The notes under the pieces: model-generated
The model's database searches: none
Told to the model about the DNA's origin: nothing
The model's input: only the letters and a program-made list of their open reading frames with translations
Source of the DNA: Marilutibacter chinensis
GTDB lineage: Bacteria > Pseudomonadota > Gammaproteobacteria > Xanthomonadales > Xanthomonadaceae
DNA: 64,000 nt
Assembly (NCBI RefSeq): GCF_021725675.1
Contig: NZ_JAKJPO010000005.1
Span: 62,001 to 126,000, forward strand
Direction: 5' to 3'
Part shown: positions 19,098 through 27,981 of the stretch, piece by piece
How the letters are laid out: every line of letters begins with the position of its first letter
Numbering within the stretch: position 1 is the first letter of the stretch
Made by a program: the position numbers and the translations under genes

Positions 19098-19622
19098 ATG
19101 CGCGACCGCGTGCGCCTGCGCGATGCGGACGAGAACGACCTGGACCTGCTGCGCCATTGGGACGAGCAGCCGCACGTGGTCGCCGCCGACCCGAACGACG
19201 ACTGGGGTTGGGAGACCGAATTGCGGCGCAGGCCGGACTGGCGCGAGCTGTTGATCGCCGAGGTCGACGACGGCGCGGGCTGGCGGCCGCTTGGGTTCAT
19301 CCAGATCATCGACCCGGCGCGCGAGGACAGCCACTACTGGGGCGAGGTAGCCGCCGACCTGCGGGCGATCGACATCTGGATCGGCGAGGCTTCCGATCTC
19401 GGCCGCGGTTTCGGCACGGAGATGATGCGGCAGGCGCTGGTGCGATGCTTCGCCGCCGACGAGGTGGTGGCGGCGCTGATCGATCCGCTGGCGTCGAACG
19501 TGCGCGCGCATGCGTTCTACGAGCGGTTCGGGTTCCGCTTCGTCGAACGGCGCTGGTTCGGCGACGACGACTGCTTCGTCTATCGCCTCGATCGTTCAGA
19601 CTGGGCCTCGCAGGACCCGTAG
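19098..19622 (+). CDS. GNAT N-acetyltransferase, AAC(6')-like
   Basis: 174 residues. Opens with VRLRDADENDLDLLRHW and ends with the acetyl-CoA region (GRGFGTEMMRQAL) and ALIDPLASNVRAHAFYERFGFRFVER, which resembles aminoglycoside 6'-N-acetyltransferases and their ribosomal-protein or siderophore-acetylating relatives. The HYWG and WWW-type aromatic residues of clinical AAC(6') are partly present (SHYWGEVA). Drug resistance cannot be claimed from this. It is last of the four-gene cluster, 4 bp after the methyltransferase stop. Confidence 0.85.
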   Translation: MRDRVRLRDADENDLDLLRHWDEQPHVVAADPNDDWGWETELRRRPDWRELLIAEVDDGAGWRPLGFIQIIDPAREDSHYWGEVAADLRAIDIWIGEASDLGRGFGTEMMRQALVRCFAADEVVAALIDPLASNVRAHAFYERFGFRFVERRWFGDDDCFVYRLDRSDWASQDP

Positions 19623-19686
19623 GAGCGGCGAAAGCCGCGATGGGGTGCTCCCATGAAGGCCCGTCGCGGCTTACGCTGCTCCTGCG
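19621..19686. repeat. Dispersed hairpin repeat, copy 1
   Basis: An imperfect palindrome of about 65 bp: left arm AGGAGCGGCGAAAGCCGCGA, centre with CTCCCATGAAGGCCC, right arm TCGCGGCTTACGCTGCTCCT. It directly follows the GNAT stop codon, so it may end transcription of that operon or form a stable 3' structure. The same element recurs at about 20.36, 24.26 and 39.37 kb, with a degenerate piece near 20.27 kb. Confidence 0.75.
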
Positions 19687-19716
19687 AGCGCGTTTGTTCG
19701 CTGCGCGCTTGGCGGC

Positions 19717-20061
19717 TCAGGCCGAGGTCACGTCGCGCAGTTCCCAATGCCGCCCGGCCAGCAGCCGCATGCGGTGCTTGAGCACGCGTCCGGGCAGCGA
19801 TGTGGTCGCCACCAGGTTGATGCGCAGGTGGTGCTGTTCGCCGCTGACCGTGGCGTCTGGGTCGGTGGCGCCCAGCGTGGGGTCGACCTCGTCGGGATCG
19901 TCCTGCATCAGTCGCCAGCGTTCGAACAGTGCGTCGTGGCGCAGCGCATCCTGCAGCTGCTCTGCGAAAGCCTCGCCGCCCTGGGCGGTGAACGACAGCG
20001 ACGGCTCCTCGCCGCGTGCGGCGTTGCCATCGGGAAGGGTGAGGTAGTAGCGGGCCGCCAT
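19717..20061 (-). CDS. Conserved hypothetical protein
   Basis: 114 residues, start ATG at 20061 (MAARYYLTLPDG). No signal peptide, membrane segment or catalytic motif is seen. The sequence reads as a small alpha/beta domain: strand ARYYLTLPDG, helix EAFAEQLQDALRHDALFERWRL, then strands HHLRINLVATT and HWELRDV. The balanced composition and the typical first strand argue for a real gene. It is bounded on both sides by dispersed hairpin repeats. The function is unknown. Confidence 0.7.
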   Translation of the reverse strand: MAARYYLTLPDGNAARGEEPSLSFTAQGGEAFAEQLQDALRHDALFERWRLMQDDPDEVDPTLGATDPDATVSGEQHHLRINLVATTSLPGRVLKHRMRLLAGRHWELRDVTSA

Positions 20062-20164
20062 GGGATCCTTTCGTGCGGTTGGCTGTGGTCAGGCTAGGGC
20101 ATCGGGCATTCGCAGCGCGTTAAAGCCCGCGGCTGCGATCGCCATCCCATGAGCGCGGCTCGTA

Positions 20165-20280
20165 ACGCAGTCGCGAATGGGGGGTGGAAGCGCAACGGCA
20201 GGGCCCAAGGTTCGCGCAGCAAAATCCGGGGATTCCCGGGTGCAGCCCGGGGATTGCGGCTTACGCCACTCCTACAGGTT
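20165..20280. repeat. Composite intergenic repeat, degenerate copy
   Basis: Contains GCGAATGGGG followed by GGGCCCAAGGTTCGCGCAGC and ends in GCGGCTTACGCCACTCCTAC, i.e. parts of both modules of the composite repeat seen more fully at 39365-39612. A CCGGGGATTCCCGGGTGC palindromic stretch sits in the middle. It lies in the gene-free 488-bp stretch 20062-20549. Confidence 0.6.
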
Positions 20281-20354
20281 TCACAGGACTAGGACGGTTG
20301 CCGCAGCGTGCCGCCGACCTCCGGCTCCCACCAGTCGGGATGAGTCCCCTCTCT

Positions 20355-20545
20355 GTAGGAGCGGCGTAAGCCGCGAGTGCCTCCCATGAAAGCCCCATCG
20401 CGGCTCACGCTGTTCCTACAGCACCAGGGCTCGGACGCAGCCCCCAGAGTCAGGTGCGAATGGGGATGTGGAGGCGCAAACATGCCCGTAGGCCGGGGCC
20501 TGCATGGCAGACCCCGGGGGAGATCCGGGCGCAGCCGGATATCGT
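20355..20545. repeat. Composite intergenic repeat (hairpin plus GCGAATGGG module)
   Basis: The hairpin module (about 20355-20420) pairs TAGGAGCGGCGTAAGCCGCG with TCGCGGCTCACGCTGTTCCTA. It is followed by the second module: AGTCAGGTGCGAATGGGGAT, GTGGAGGCGC and ATGCCCGTAGG, matching the order found at 39.4 kb. It lies beyond the 3' end of the large amidohydrolase gene and ends about there. Confidence 0.65.
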
Positions 20546-20549
20546 CCCA

Positions 20550-23500
20550 TCAATGCACGTGCCCGCCCGGCGCACCGTGCCCCTTCGGGCAGTGGCAGAT
20601 CGCGGTCGGGCCGAATTCGACGCCGAAGGTCTGGCCGTCGCGGTGCCGTTGCCAGTAGAACTGCGGCGCGGCTTCGCCACGGTTGCCGATCTCGGCCATG
20701 TCGGCGTCGACATCGAACAGGCGGCCGTCGACCATCACGTAGCGGGTATCGATCGTGCTGCGGATGTTCTCCAGCGGATTGGAGTTCAACACCACCAGGT
20801 CGGCCTGCTTGCCGGCCTCGATCGAGCCGATCTGGCCCGACAGGCCGAGCAGGTCGGCGCCGTCGAAGGTCGCCGCACGCAGCGCCTCGAAGTTGCTGAA
20901 GCCACCCTGGGTCAGCATCCACGTTTCCCAGTTCGGCGACAGGCCCTGCAACTGGCCGTGGCCGCCGACCTGGATCCGTACGCCGGCATCGCGCAGCGTC
21001 TTCGCCGCCTTGGCGACCTCGACGTGCCAGTAGTCCCAGTCCGGCGCGGTCTCGCGGCGGATGCTGCGCGCGTCCAGGGTCTCGCGCGGGAAGAAGCGGT
21101 TGAGCTTCGGGTCTTCCCAGACATTGTCGCGCGCGTACCACCAGTATTCGCCGGACAGGCCGCCGTAGCTGACCACCAGGGTCGGGGTGTTGCGCACGTC
21201 GGTCTGCGACCACAGCTGCACGACGTCCTTGTACAGCGGCGCGACCGGGATGTTGTGCTCGATGCTGGTGGCGCCGTCGAGGATCATCGTCATGTTGTGG
21301 TGGAAGGTGCTGCCGCCTTCCTCGACCACCAGCATGCCCAGTTCGCGCGCGGCCTGGTTGATCTGCTGGCGCTGGTCGCGGCGCGGCTGGTTGTAGCTCT
21401 TCACCGAGAACGCGCCGTTGGCCTTCATCCGCGACAGATGGCCGCGGGCGTCGTCGAGCGAATCGACCACCGCCTTGAAGTCGCCGTCGGCACCGTACAG
21501 GATCGTGCCGGTCGAGAACACGCGCGGGCCGACCATGCGCCCGGCCTTCTGCAGCTCGCTCTCGGAGAACACGAACTCGGTGGTCGCCGACGGATCGTGC
21601 ATCGTGGTGATGCCGAACGCCAGGTTGGTGTAGTAGGCCCAGTTCTGCTGCGGCACCACGCCCTGGCCGAAGTGCGCCGCGTGCGCGTGCACGTCGATGT
21701 AGCCGGGCACGATGGTCTTGCCGCTGGCGTCGATCACCCGCGCGTCGGCGGGGACCGCGACGTTGCTGCCGACCGCTTCGATAGTGTCGCCGCGCACCAG
21801 CACGGTGCCGCTTTCGATCACCTCCTCGCGGTTCTCGGCATCGCGCATCGTCACGATGCGGGCGTTGGTGAACGCAACCACGTCCTTCGGCGCATCGACC
21901 GGCACCTGCAGGCCCATCGCTATGCCGCCGTCGTTGTTCGGCTCGGGCAGCGCCGCGGGGGCGCCGGGCAGGAACGCGAAGCTGTCCTTCAGTTCTCGCG
22001 AGAAGTAGCGGTCGCCGACCATCCAGTGCAGCGAGCGGCTGTCGGCGGCCCAGTGCAGATAGCTGCCGACGTTCGCGCTGACCCGGGTCACCGGTACCGC
22101 CTTGGTGTCCTTGCTCAGCTCGACCGGCTTGCCGGCGGTGGCGAGCGGCGCGACGTAGGCGTTGAACAGCTCGGTGAACGCGACCCACTTGCCGTCCGGC
22201 GACAGGCTGACCGAATCGACGTACTTGAGGTTGAACACCTCGCGCGGGTCTTCGCCGTTCAGTCCCACCGACATCAGCTTCTTTTCCAGGCCGCCGCCGG
22301 TCAGGTAGTAGATGCGCTCGCCATCGGCGCTGAACTGCGGGGTCTCGCCCGAATCGGCGACGCGCACCGGCTCGCCACCAGCGGCGGGCATCACGTAGAC
22401 GCCGCGGTCGCCCGACCACAACGAACCGGTCAGGCCGCCGCCACCGGACTTGCTGTAGACGATCCGCCGGCCGTCCGGCGAGAAGCGCGGGCCGTAGTAG
22501 AAGCCCTTCTCCTGGGTCAGCCGCCGGCCGCTGCCGCCGCCGTCGGCGCTGCGGACGTAGATCGCGCCCATGCCGGCGTCCGACCAGGTCGTGTACAGCA
22601 GCTGGCGGCCGTCGGGACTGAAACTGGGCTGGTACTCGTGGACGTTGGCATTGGACGTCAGCCGCTCGGGACGGCCGTCGGGCAGGCGCTTGCGCCACAG
22701 CTGGCCGACCGCGTGGAACACCACACTGCGGCCGTCGGCGCTGGTGGCGACGTCGCGGATCATCTTCGGAGCGAAGCTGCCTTCGTCGATGCGTTGGGCG
22801 AAGCGCAGCGGCTCGGCCACGGTCTGCTCGACGCTGGCGGTGAAGGGAATGTCGCGCGCCTGGCCGCTGGCCATGTCGACCCGCCACAGCTTGCCCTGTG
22901 CCCAGATCACCACCGCCTTGCTGTCGGGGGTCCAGTCGAAGTTCGCGTACGGTCCGAAGATCGCCCACGCTTCCTGCTGATCGTGCGAGAGGCCGTCCCA
23001 GACCGGACGAACCTCGCCGCTCTCCAGGTCGAGCAGATGCAGCACCGACTTCTCGCGCACGCGCTTGACGAACGCGAGCGAGCGGCCGTCCGGCGACGGC
23101 TGCGGGCGGACCGCGCCGCCGGGGGTGGCGACCAGGGTCTCGACCTCGCCGGTCTCGCGGTCCAGCCGCTTGATCGCGTAGATCAGGCCATGCGGGTTCT
23201 TGTTGTACTGGAAGGTCGGGCCGGGACTGACGTCCTCGGAGAAGTAGACATGGCGGCCGTCCGGCGACACCGCCGGTTCGCCGAGGTCCTGCTGGTCGTT
23301 CTTCTTCTCGGTCAACTGCAGGCCGCCGCCGGCCGCGGCGCCGCTGACGTGGTACTGCCACAGCTCGCCGGCACCGAGCGAGCGCTCGGAGGTGAAGTGC
23401 TTGCGGCCGATGATGAAGCGGCCATCCGGTGTCCACGCCGGGTTGTTGAGCAGGCGGAAGTCCTCCTTCGTGACCTGCACCGGGTCGTGGCCATCGACGC

Positions 23501-23987
23501 CGACCCGCCACAGGTTGTTGCCGCCGCCACGGTCGGAGGTGAAGGCCAGTTCGCGGCCGTCCGGCGAGAACCGCGGCTGCACGTCCCAGGCGGGACCGGA
23601 AGTGATCCGGCGCGCGCTGCCGCCGCCGATCGGCAGGGTGTAGAGGTCGCCGAGCAGGGAGAACGCGACGCTGCGGCCATCCGGCGACACGTCCACGTCC
23701 ATCCAGGTGCCTTCGTCGGTCTCGAAGCGCACGGTCCTGACCGGGCCGTGCGGCGCGTTGACGTCCCAGGCCGGCTCCTCGGCGCCGTTCCCGCCCGGCT
23801 TGCGCCGGCCCCTGGCCGACTGTGGCGGGGCTTCGGCCGGATCGGCGGCGACCGGCTCGAGCGCGTCCTGTTCCAGTTGCGCCTCTTCGTCCTTGTCGAC
23901 GGGCGGCGCATCCTGCGACCACGCGGGCACGGCGGGGACGGACAGTGCGCTGGCGAGCGCGACGGCGAGCAGGCGGCGGGACATCAT
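20550..23987 (-). CDS. Amidohydrolase with N-terminal TolB-like beta-propeller (PD40 repeats), exported
   Basis: 1145 residues. The start ATG at 23987 has an AGGAA site 9 nt upstream and begins a signal peptide (MMSRRLLAVALASALSVPAVPAW, cleavage near WSQ). Residues about 90-700 contain repeated SPDGR motifs with following strands, the signature of WD40-like PD40/TolB propellers. Residues about 720-1100 form an amidohydrolase domain: metal-binding HxH in VPGYIDVHAHAAHFG, later His and Asp positions, and the closing QIGSIEAGKQADLVVLNSNP that marks the small beta domain. The tail is His/Pro-rich. Such fusions are periplasmic or outer-envelope hydrolases, probably acting on peptides or amides; the substrate is not known. 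It is transcribed alone. Confidence 0.9.
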   Translation of the reverse strand: MMSRRLLAVALASALSVPAVPAWSQDAPPVDKDEEAQLEQDALEPVAADPAEAPPQSARGRRKPGGNGAEEPAWDVNAPHGPVRTVRFETDEGTWMDVDVSPDGRSVAFSLLGDLYTLPIGGGSARRITSGPAWDVQPRFSPDGRELAFTSDRGGGNNLWRVGVDGHDPVQVTKEDFRLLNNPAWTPDGRFIIGRKHFTSERSLGAGELWQYHVSGAAAGGGLQLTEKKNDQQDLGEPAVSPDGRHVYFSEDVSPGPTFQYNKNPHGLIYAIKRLDRETGEVETLVATPGGAVRPQPSPDGRSLAFVKRVREKSVLHLLDLESGEVRPVWDGLSHDQQEAWAIFGPYANFDWTPDSKAVVIWAQGKLWRVDMASGQARDIPFTASVEQTVAEPLRFAQRIDEGSFAPKMIRDVATSADGRSVVFHAVGQLWRKRLPDGRPERLTSNANVHEYQPSFSPDGRQLLYTTWSDAGMGAIYVRSADGGGSGRRLTQEKGFYYGPRFSPDGRRIVYSKSGGGGLTGSLWSGDRGVYVMPAAGGEPVRVADSGETPQFSADGERIYYLTGGGLEKKLMSVGLNGEDPREVFNLKYVDSVSLSPDGKWVAFTELFNAYVAPLATAGKPVELSKDTKAVPVTRVSANVGSYLHWAADSRSLHWMVGDRYFSRELKDSFAFLPGAPAALPEPNNDGGIAMGLQVPVDAPKDVVAFTNARIVTMRDAENREEVIESGTVLVRGDTIEAVGSNVAVPADARVIDASGKTIVPGYIDVHAHAAHFGQGVVPQQNWAYYTNLAFGITTMHDPSATTEFVFSESELQKAGRMVGPRVFSTGTILYGADGDFKAVVDSLDDARGHLSRMKANGAFSVKSYNQPRRDQRQQINQAARELGMLVVEEGGSTFHHNMTMILDGATSIEHNIPVAPLYKDVVQLWSQTDVRNTPTLVVSYGGLSGEYWWYARDNVWEDPKLNRFFPRETLDARSIRRETAPDWDYWHVEVAKAAKTLRDAGVRIQVGGHGQLQGLSPNWETWMLTQGGFSNFEALRAATFDGADLLGLSGQIGSIEAGKQADLVVLNSNPLENIRSTIDTRYVMVDGRLFDVDADMAEIGNRGEAAPQFYWQRHRDGQTFGVEFGPTAICHCPKGHGAPGGHVH

Positions 23988-24039
23988 CGGCACGGGTTCC
24001 TCGACAAAAGACCCGGCAGCCTAACCCGGCCGCGGCCGC

Positions 24040-24322
24040 CCGGCCCCGGGCCGAAAGTCGTGGGCGCCGCCGCCCATAGGCGCGAGCCGCGCTTCCCGGC
24101 CTGTGCCCGGCAATTCCAAAGTCTGCCGCGCATACCTTGGGCCGCGTGGTTGCGTCCCACACCCCCATCCACACCTGCGGTGCAGCATGCCTTCCTTCAA
24201 TTCGCGGCTGCGGCACGAATCGCCCCCCCGACTCAGGGAGCTGGACTTCCTGACGCAGGAGCGGCATGGGACGCGATCGGGCTTTCCATGCAAGCTCCGT
24301 CGCGGCTCAGTCCCGTCCTGCG
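24040..24322. repeat. Composite intergenic repeat, inverted copy
   Basis: Read on the minus strand, this shows the hairpin module (24255-24322, CAGGAGCGGC...CGTCCTGC) followed by CTGAGTCGGGGGGGCGATTC, GTGCCGCAGCCGCGAATT, CACCGCAGGTGTGGATGG and GCCCAAGGTATGCGCGGC, each matching in order the 39.4-kb copy. It fills the gap of about 340 bp between the DegV-family gene and the large amidohydrolase gene; no gene is seen in it. Confidence 0.7.
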
Positions 24323-24341
24323 CACATCCGCGGCGGTGCTC

Positions 24342-25286
24342 CTAGCCGAAAGAGGGCACGCGCTCGGCGGCGAAACCTACGACCAGCGCGCCCTTGCCGA
24401 CGTTGACCATCCCGGTCAGGCTCATCACGCTCTCGAACAGCTCGATGTTGTGCTCCGCGCAGGCCTGCCGGAGCGCGTCGTAGCCGGGCAGCGCGCGCAT
24501 CTCCTCCAGCTCGCCGCCATAGCTCATGCAGACGGTCGGGGTCATCAGTCCCGCGTGGATCTGTCCGATCGTGACCTCGAACAGCTTCTCCACCGCCGGT
24601 TCGAAACCCTTGATCTTGGCGGCCGGGCCGGTTTCGCCGCGGTAGCCGTGCAGCACCGGCTTGATGTCCAGCGCGCTGCCCAGCGCCGCGCTGAGCAGGC
24701 TGACGCTGCGGTCGTTCTTCTTGCGCGCCCGTGCACGCAGGTAGTAAAGGTCGCGCGGGATCATGTAGCCGTGGGTGTGCAGGGCCAGGTTCTCGAGGCG
24801 GGCGCGGATCTTCGGCGCGCCTTCGCCGGCCTCGCGCAGGCGCACCGCCTCCACGGCGGTGATGCCCTGGGCGGCGAACAGGTTCTGGGTGTCGATCACC
24901 CGCAGCGCGAACGGCGTGGTGATGCCGGCGGCGGCGCGGGTGGCCTTGTAGTCGTTGAGAATCGCGAAACCGGCCTGCTGAGCGTTGTCGTAGATCGGAC
25001 TGCGCGAGCGGGTGATCGTCATGCAGAAGACGTAGTCGTAGTCGATCACCAGCCGTTCCAGGAACAGGTCGTGGATCTGCTGGACCGTGAACGGCATCGT
25101 TTCCGCCTCGGCGCCGCGTTCGGCGACGTGGGCATGCAGGAACTCCAGCGTGGCCTGCTCGTTGCGGTGGTCGGCCAGGACCGCCTCCCCGATCCTCACG
25201 GTGATCGGCAGGATGGTGATGTTGTGCTGTTGCAGGTACCCGAGGGGCAGGTCGCAGGCGGAGTCGACGACTAGTCCAATGCGCAT
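24342..25286 (-). CDS. DegV-family fatty-acid-binding protein
   Basis: 314 residues, start ATG at 25286. The N-terminus MRIGLVVDSACDLP matches the DegV signature (VxDSxxDL), and the PITVRIGEAVLADH region and TITRSRSPIYDNA follow the order of the first domain. The second domain has KPVLHGYRGETGPAAKIKGFE and closes with HIE-like GALVVGFA. DegV proteins bind a fatty acid (FakB in Firmicutes hands it to the kinase FakA). In proteobacteria the partner is unclear and no FakA homologue lies here. The middle insertion with helices around 150-200 makes it longer than the Firmicute form. Confidence 0.88.
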   Translation of the reverse strand: MRIGLVVDSACDLPLGYLQQHNITILPITVRIGEAVLADHRNEQATLEFLHAHVAERGAEAETMPFTVQQIHDLFLERLVIDYDYVFCMTITRSRSPIYDNAQQAGFAILNDYKATRAAAGITTPFALRVIDTQNLFAAQGITAVEAVRLREAGEGAPKIRARLENLALHTHGYMIPRDLYYLRARARKKNDRSVSLLSAALGSALDIKPVLHGYRGETGPAAKIKGFEPAVEKLFEVTIGQIHAGLMTPTVCMSYGGELEEMRALPGYDALRQACAEHNIELFESVMSLTGMVNVGKGALVVGFAAERVPSFG

Positions 25287-25448
25287 ATGCGATCCCAGGC
25301 GGTCACGGAAGCGGTCTGGCGCCAGCATAGGCCTAACCGCGGGCGGCCTCATGTTGCGCCGCGACACATCGCGAGCGAGAACCGCGTCGCAGCTTGGGCT
25401 CTCTGTCTGCCGTCGCAAACGCCTGCGGGGCGGATGGTCCGCAGGCGT

Positions 25449-26075
25449 TCAGCCGCGTCGCTGGACGCCGACCGGCAAGCTCGATACCCGTTGCATCTCG
25501 GCCGATGCCGGCAATGCTGGATCGGCGAGCACCGCCATCGCGAAATCGTGCGCGTCGTTGCCCCAGAACAACTGGTCGCCGATCGCCAGTGTCGGCACTC
25601 CGTAGACGCCGGCGTCCAGCGCGCGCCCGGTGTTGGCCCGCAGCGCATCCTTGACGTCGGCGCGGTCGATCGCGTCGGCCGGGATGCCGAGCGCCCGTGC
25701 CAGCGGCGCGATCGCGCCGGCGCTGTCGACCGCCTCGCCCTGCCGCCAGATCCGGTCGAAGATCGCGTCGACGGCCGCGATCCCGCTGCCGGCGGCGATG
25801 CACAGCCGCAGCGACGGTAGTGGATTGAACGGATGCGCCGGCGGGAAACGCAGTTCGATTCCCTCGCGCACCGCCTGCCACAGCACGTGGCGATAGGTGA
25901 ACTCGCGCTTGCCGGGAATCTCGGCGGGACCTTTCTGGCCGCGCGCGGACAGCACCGCGGCGAAGACGATCGGGACCGGCTCGACGGCCACGCCGCTGTC
26001 GTGCAGCGTCTTGATCTTCTGCCATTGCAGGTAGGCGAACGGCGAGATGAAGTCGAAGTACCAGGTCAGCGGCAT
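25449..26075 (-). CDS. 2-hydroxychromene-2-carboxylate isomerase family (DsbA-like fold)
   Basis: 208 residues. The start MPLTWYFDFISPFAYLQWQ is the hallmark of this family: the Ser at about residue 11 activates glutathione in place of the DsbA Cys. GVYGVPTLAIGDQLFWGND contains the cis-proline loop and the closing WGxD block. The founding enzyme is a glutathione-dependent isomerase of naphthalene breakdown; most chromosomal members, as here, have no pathway around them and probably act on other glutathione adducts. It lies about 160 bp upstream of the DegV-family gene on the same strand. Confidence 0.9.
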   Translation of the reverse strand: MPLTWYFDFISPFAYLQWQKIKTLHDSGVAVEPVPIVFAAVLSARGQKGPAEIPGKREFTYRHVLWQAVREGIELRFPPAHPFNPLPSLRLCIAAGSGIAAVDAIFDRIWRQGEAVDSAGAIAPLARALGIPADAIDRADVKDALRANTGRALDAGVYGVPTLAIGDQLFWGNDAHDFAMAVLADPALPASAEMQRVSSLPVGVQRRG

Positions 26076-26222
26076 CGCGGGCTCCGGGTCGGGCGGGTGA
26101 AGCGGAAGATCCACTCGGGCCTACGATAGCGCCGCGTACGTCTCCTGCCACCGGCCCGGGCCGCACGGACTTGCGATGACGACGTTGCGGGCCGAGACTG
26201 GAGCCACGCATACGGGAGCGCC

Positions 26223-27914
26223 ATGCGCAGACTCGTGCTTGTGCTGCTGTCGATCCTGCTGGTCGCGTGCGCGCCCCGGCAAGGAGACGGCATCGCCCGG
26301 ATCGACCGCCATGTCGATGACACCTCGGCGTTGTCGGCGGAGACCGTGGCCAGTGCCGGCGACGAGCACTTCCGGCCGCTGCCGCAGACCGTCCATCTGG
26401 ACGGTGCGGTCAAGGGTGGCGGCTGGTGGCGGATACGGCCCGAACCGGCTTCCCGGGTCGCACCCGCCAGGAAGCGCGGCCCGACCCGGCGCGTGCTGCT
26501 GGTCTACTACCCGTACAGCGCCGAGGTCACGGTCGCTGCGCCCCCGGATTACCGGCCGACGACCGCATCGATCTTTTCCTCGACACCGGATCCGGCGTAT
26601 TCGCGGCGCGCGCTGGTGTTCCCGTTCGACGGCGAAGGTCCGCTCTACGTCGGCGTCGAGGGCGCGCGTTACCCGTTGCCGGTCGAGATCGTCGATGCCC
26701 ATGACTATGCCGTGCAGGACCAGGCGCACCTGCGCCTGCTGTGGGGCAGTGGCGGCATACTGGTCGGCGTATCGCTGGCGGTGCTGCTGTTCTGGTCGCT
26801 GCTGCGCGAGCGCGTCTACCTGCTGTTCTCGCTGAGCATGGCGCTGCAGCTGCTGTACGTGCTGTGCGCGTACGGCGACGCCTACAGCCTGGCCGCGCTG
26901 GCGTGGCTGGCGCGCTTCGGCGTACAGGGCATCTGGTTCGTCGCCACCGTGTCGACGATGGTGACCGTGCTGTTCCTGCTCGACTTCGCCGAGTTGCGGC
27001 CGCGTGCGCCGCGCCTGAGCCGTGCGTTGCTGCTGGTCGGCTTCCTGCTGCCCGGCCTGTTGCTGATCGGGCTGCTGCTGCCGACCGGGGGCGACAAGTC
27101 GTGGTTCCCGCCGCTGGGCAACGGCCTGTTGCTGCTGGCCAACCTGCTGGCGATCGTCACCCTGTCGGTGGTCTGGCTGCGTGGCGGACGCCACGCCGGT
27201 TTCGTGCTGATCGCCTGGGTGCCGATGGTCAGCGTGTCGACCGCGCGAACCGTCCAGCTGGGCGCGGGCATCCCGCTGACGCCATGGCTGGAGTATGGAT
27301 TGCCGCTGCTGATGGCGTTCGCGGCGGTGGTGTTGGTGCTCGGTCTGGCCGACCGCATGCTGACCTTCCGGCGCGAGCGCGACGCCGCGCAGCGCCATGC
27401 CGAGCGCGACGGGCTGACGGGGGCGTTCAACCGCGACGGCATCACCAGCCGGCTGGAGCGTGCGCTGGTCGAGACCCGCCGCGGCCACCAGCCGCTGGCG
27501 GTGCTGTTCCTCGACCTCGACCACTTCAAGGCGATCAACGACGGCTATGGCCACCCGGTCGGAGATGCCTGCCTGCGCGCGGTGGTCGAGGTGATCCGCG
27601 ACCAGGCCCGGCTCGGCGACCAGCTCGGCCGGGTCGGCGGCGAGGAGTTCCTGCTGTACCTGCCGGGGGCGACGCAGGCCGCGGCACGCGGCACCGCCGA
27701 ACGGCTGCGTTCGGAGGTCGAGTCGCGCTGCCGCCGGGTGATGGGGGTGCCGGTAAAGCTGACCCTGAGCATCGGCGTGGTCGAATGCACGCCGCACGAC
27801 ACAGCGGACTCGCTGATCCGGCGCGCGGACGAGGCGATGTACCTGGCCAAGCACGCCGGCCGCAACCGGGTGGTGGTGCTGGGCGAGAAGGGAGGAGCGG
27901 GAAACGAGGAGTGA
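26223..27914 (+). CDS. Membrane diguanylate cyclase (7TM-sensor plus GGDEF)
   Basis: 563 residues. Begins with a lipoprotein-like signal (LLSILLVAC), then a periplasmic beta-rich region to about 170, like the 7TMR-DISM extracellular domain. Seven or so hydrophobic helices follow (about 175-385), then a short coiled linker (RRERDAAQRHAERDGLTGAFNRDG) and a GGDEF domain. The active site is GGEEF at 472-476, a variant known to be active, and an inhibitory I-site RLGD lies at 463-466 with the standard five-residue spacing, so product feedback by c-di-GMP is expected. FLDLDHFKAINDGYGH carries the metal ligand. It should make c-di-GMP in response to an envelope signal. The start has a GGGAG site. 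Confidence 0.93.
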   Translation: MRRLVLVLLSILLVACAPRQGDGIARIDRHVDDTSALSAETVASAGDEHFRPLPQTVHLDGAVKGGGWWRIRPEPASRVAPARKRGPTRRVLLVYYPYSAEVTVAAPPDYRPTTASIFSSTPDPAYSRRALVFPFDGEGPLYVGVEGARYPLPVEIVDAHDYAVQDQAHLRLLWGSGGILVGVSLAVLLFWSLLRERVYLLFSLSMALQLLYVLCAYGDAYSLAALAWLARFGVQGIWFVATVSTMVTVLFLLDFAELRPRAPRLSRALLLVGFLLPGLLLIGLLLPTGGDKSWFPPLGNGLLLLANLLAIVTLSVVWLRGGRHAGFVLIAWVPMVSVSTARTVQLGAGIPLTPWLEYGLPLLMAFAAVVLVLGLADRMLTFRRERDAAQRHAERDGLTGAFNRDGITSRLERALVETRRGHQPLAVLFLDLDHFKAINDGYGHPVGDACLRAVVEVIRDQARLGDQLGRVGGEEFLLYLPGATQAAARGTAERLRSEVESRCRRVMGVPVKLTLSIGVVECTPHDTADSLIRRADEAMYLAKHAGRNRVVVLGEKGGAGNEE

Positions 27915-27981
27915 GAAACGAGAGGAGAAGCGTCTCTACGCGTTTGCCGCTTACTTGCTCCTCACCCCTGTGCTCTCACTC

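Noticed and set aside
20454..25274. Very long plus-strand open frame over the amidohydrolase and DegV-family genes
   Set aside because: It is a GC-driven shadow: Arg/Ala/Gly-rich, repetitive, without domains, and antisense to two clear genes.
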